From NCBI GenBank assembly GCA_937893205.1, contig CALBJU010000266.1:1-6121 (forward strand): 6,121 bases of DNA, in the 5' to 3' direction. The notes below the pieces were generated by a model. That model searched no databases. It saw nothing but the letters and a program-made list of their open reading frames with translations, and had not been told where the DNA came from. Shown here in pieces: positions 5,917 through 6,121 of the stretch. Made by a program: the position numbers and the translations under genes. Origin of the DNA: an uncultured Bacteroidota bacterium. Lineage in GTDB: Bacteria; Bacteroidota; Rhodothermia; Rhodothermales; UBA10348. How positions within the stretch are numbered: the stretch's first letter is position 1; each line of letters starts with the position of its first letter.

Positions 5917-6121
5917 ATGAAAAATCGGTTCTCACTGGGACCAGCGACACTGGTAACCGCCGCCTTCATTGGCCCGGGGACCGTAACCGCGTGCACGTTG
6001 GCCGGAGTAAATTTTGGCAATGCGCTTCTGTGGGCTCTATTGTTTTCAACTGTGGCAACCATGGTCTTGCAGGAAATGGCGGCTCGTCTCGGCATCGTAG
6101 GTCGATTGGGGCTCGGAGAGG
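5917..6121 (+). CDS. Nramp-family divalent metal transporter (GPGT variant), 3'-truncated by window edge
   Basis: The first 68 residues are present. After a short basic cytoplasmic start (MKNRFSLGP), TM1 contains FIGPGTVTACTLAG (17-30), aligning position for position with the Nramp TM1 signature (in E. coli MntH, YIDPGNFATNIQAG). NFGNALLWALLFSTVATMVLQ then forms TM2, followed by EMAARLGIV and LGLGE, matching the Nramp segment that reads AKLGIATGKNLAE in MntH. Canonical members are proton-coupled Mn2+/Fe2+ importers of the inner membrane. Here the metal-binding Asp and Asn of DPGN are Gly19 and Thr22, so the substrate or even the transport mode may differ. The start follows from the compact N-terminus; no Shine-Dalgarno is seen. 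It is divergent from the M16 gene. The remaining ~350 residues, including TM6, are outside the window. Family assignment is strong; metal specificity is open, so the symbol mntH is not used. Confidence 0.88.
   Translation, partial: MKNRFSLGPATLVTAAFIGPGTVTACTLAGVNFGNALLWALLFSTVATMVLQEMAARLGIVGRLGLGE

Overview
This is a bacterial chromosomal stretch of roughly balanced base composition (G+C a little above half by eye). It encodes mostly envelope or secreted proteins. Three things lean toward a marine/environmental Bacteroidota, Rhodothermota or Balneolota-type bacterium, or a gammaproteobacterium with similar content: a choice-of-anchor B beta-propeller protein, a lipoprotein-type M16 peptidase, and the absence of a recognisable Shine-Dalgarno sequence at every start that can be inspected. 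The taxon cannot be fixed from the sequence alone.

Layout. (1) 1-1076 (+): the 3' part of a secreted choice-of-anchor B (LVIVD-repeat) protein, cut by the window edge. (2) 1111-1151: a 15-bp perfect hairpin with a T tract, ending this gene and abutting the stop codon of the convergent gene. (3) 1144-2138 (-): a secreted HExxH (gluzincin-like) protein of unrecognised family. Its reading frame is broken at a G4 run near 1356-1359; the C-terminal ~70 residues continue in the -1 frame. (4) 2139-2307: divergent intergenic region carrying a nested inverted repeat just before the next start. (5) 2308-2871 (+): a small membrane-anchored protein gene of unknown function, interrupted by one in-frame TAG at 2617-2619; its 3' end overlaps the next gene by 25 bp. 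(6) 2847-5723 (-): a complete 958-residue M16 (pitrilysin/insulinase) zinc peptidase with a lipobox. (7) 5724-5916: divergent promoter region with a perfect 14-bp palindrome. (8) 5917-6121 (+): the start of an Nramp-family metal transporter, cut by the window edge, in which the canonical DPGN metal-binding motif reads GPGT.

How the genes relate. There is no evident multi-gene operon: neighbours are convergent or divergent throughout. The shared theme is envelope proteolysis by two unrelated zinc metallopeptidase-type proteins, plus metal transport. A functional link between the M16 peptidase and the Nramp-like transporter through the shared palindromic promoter region is possible but is inference. 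The points most worth checking are the two adjacent broken genes (one frameshift, one amber stop), the non-canonical Nramp motif and the palindrome between the divergent genes. I found no mobile element, CRISPR array, tRNA or rRNA.
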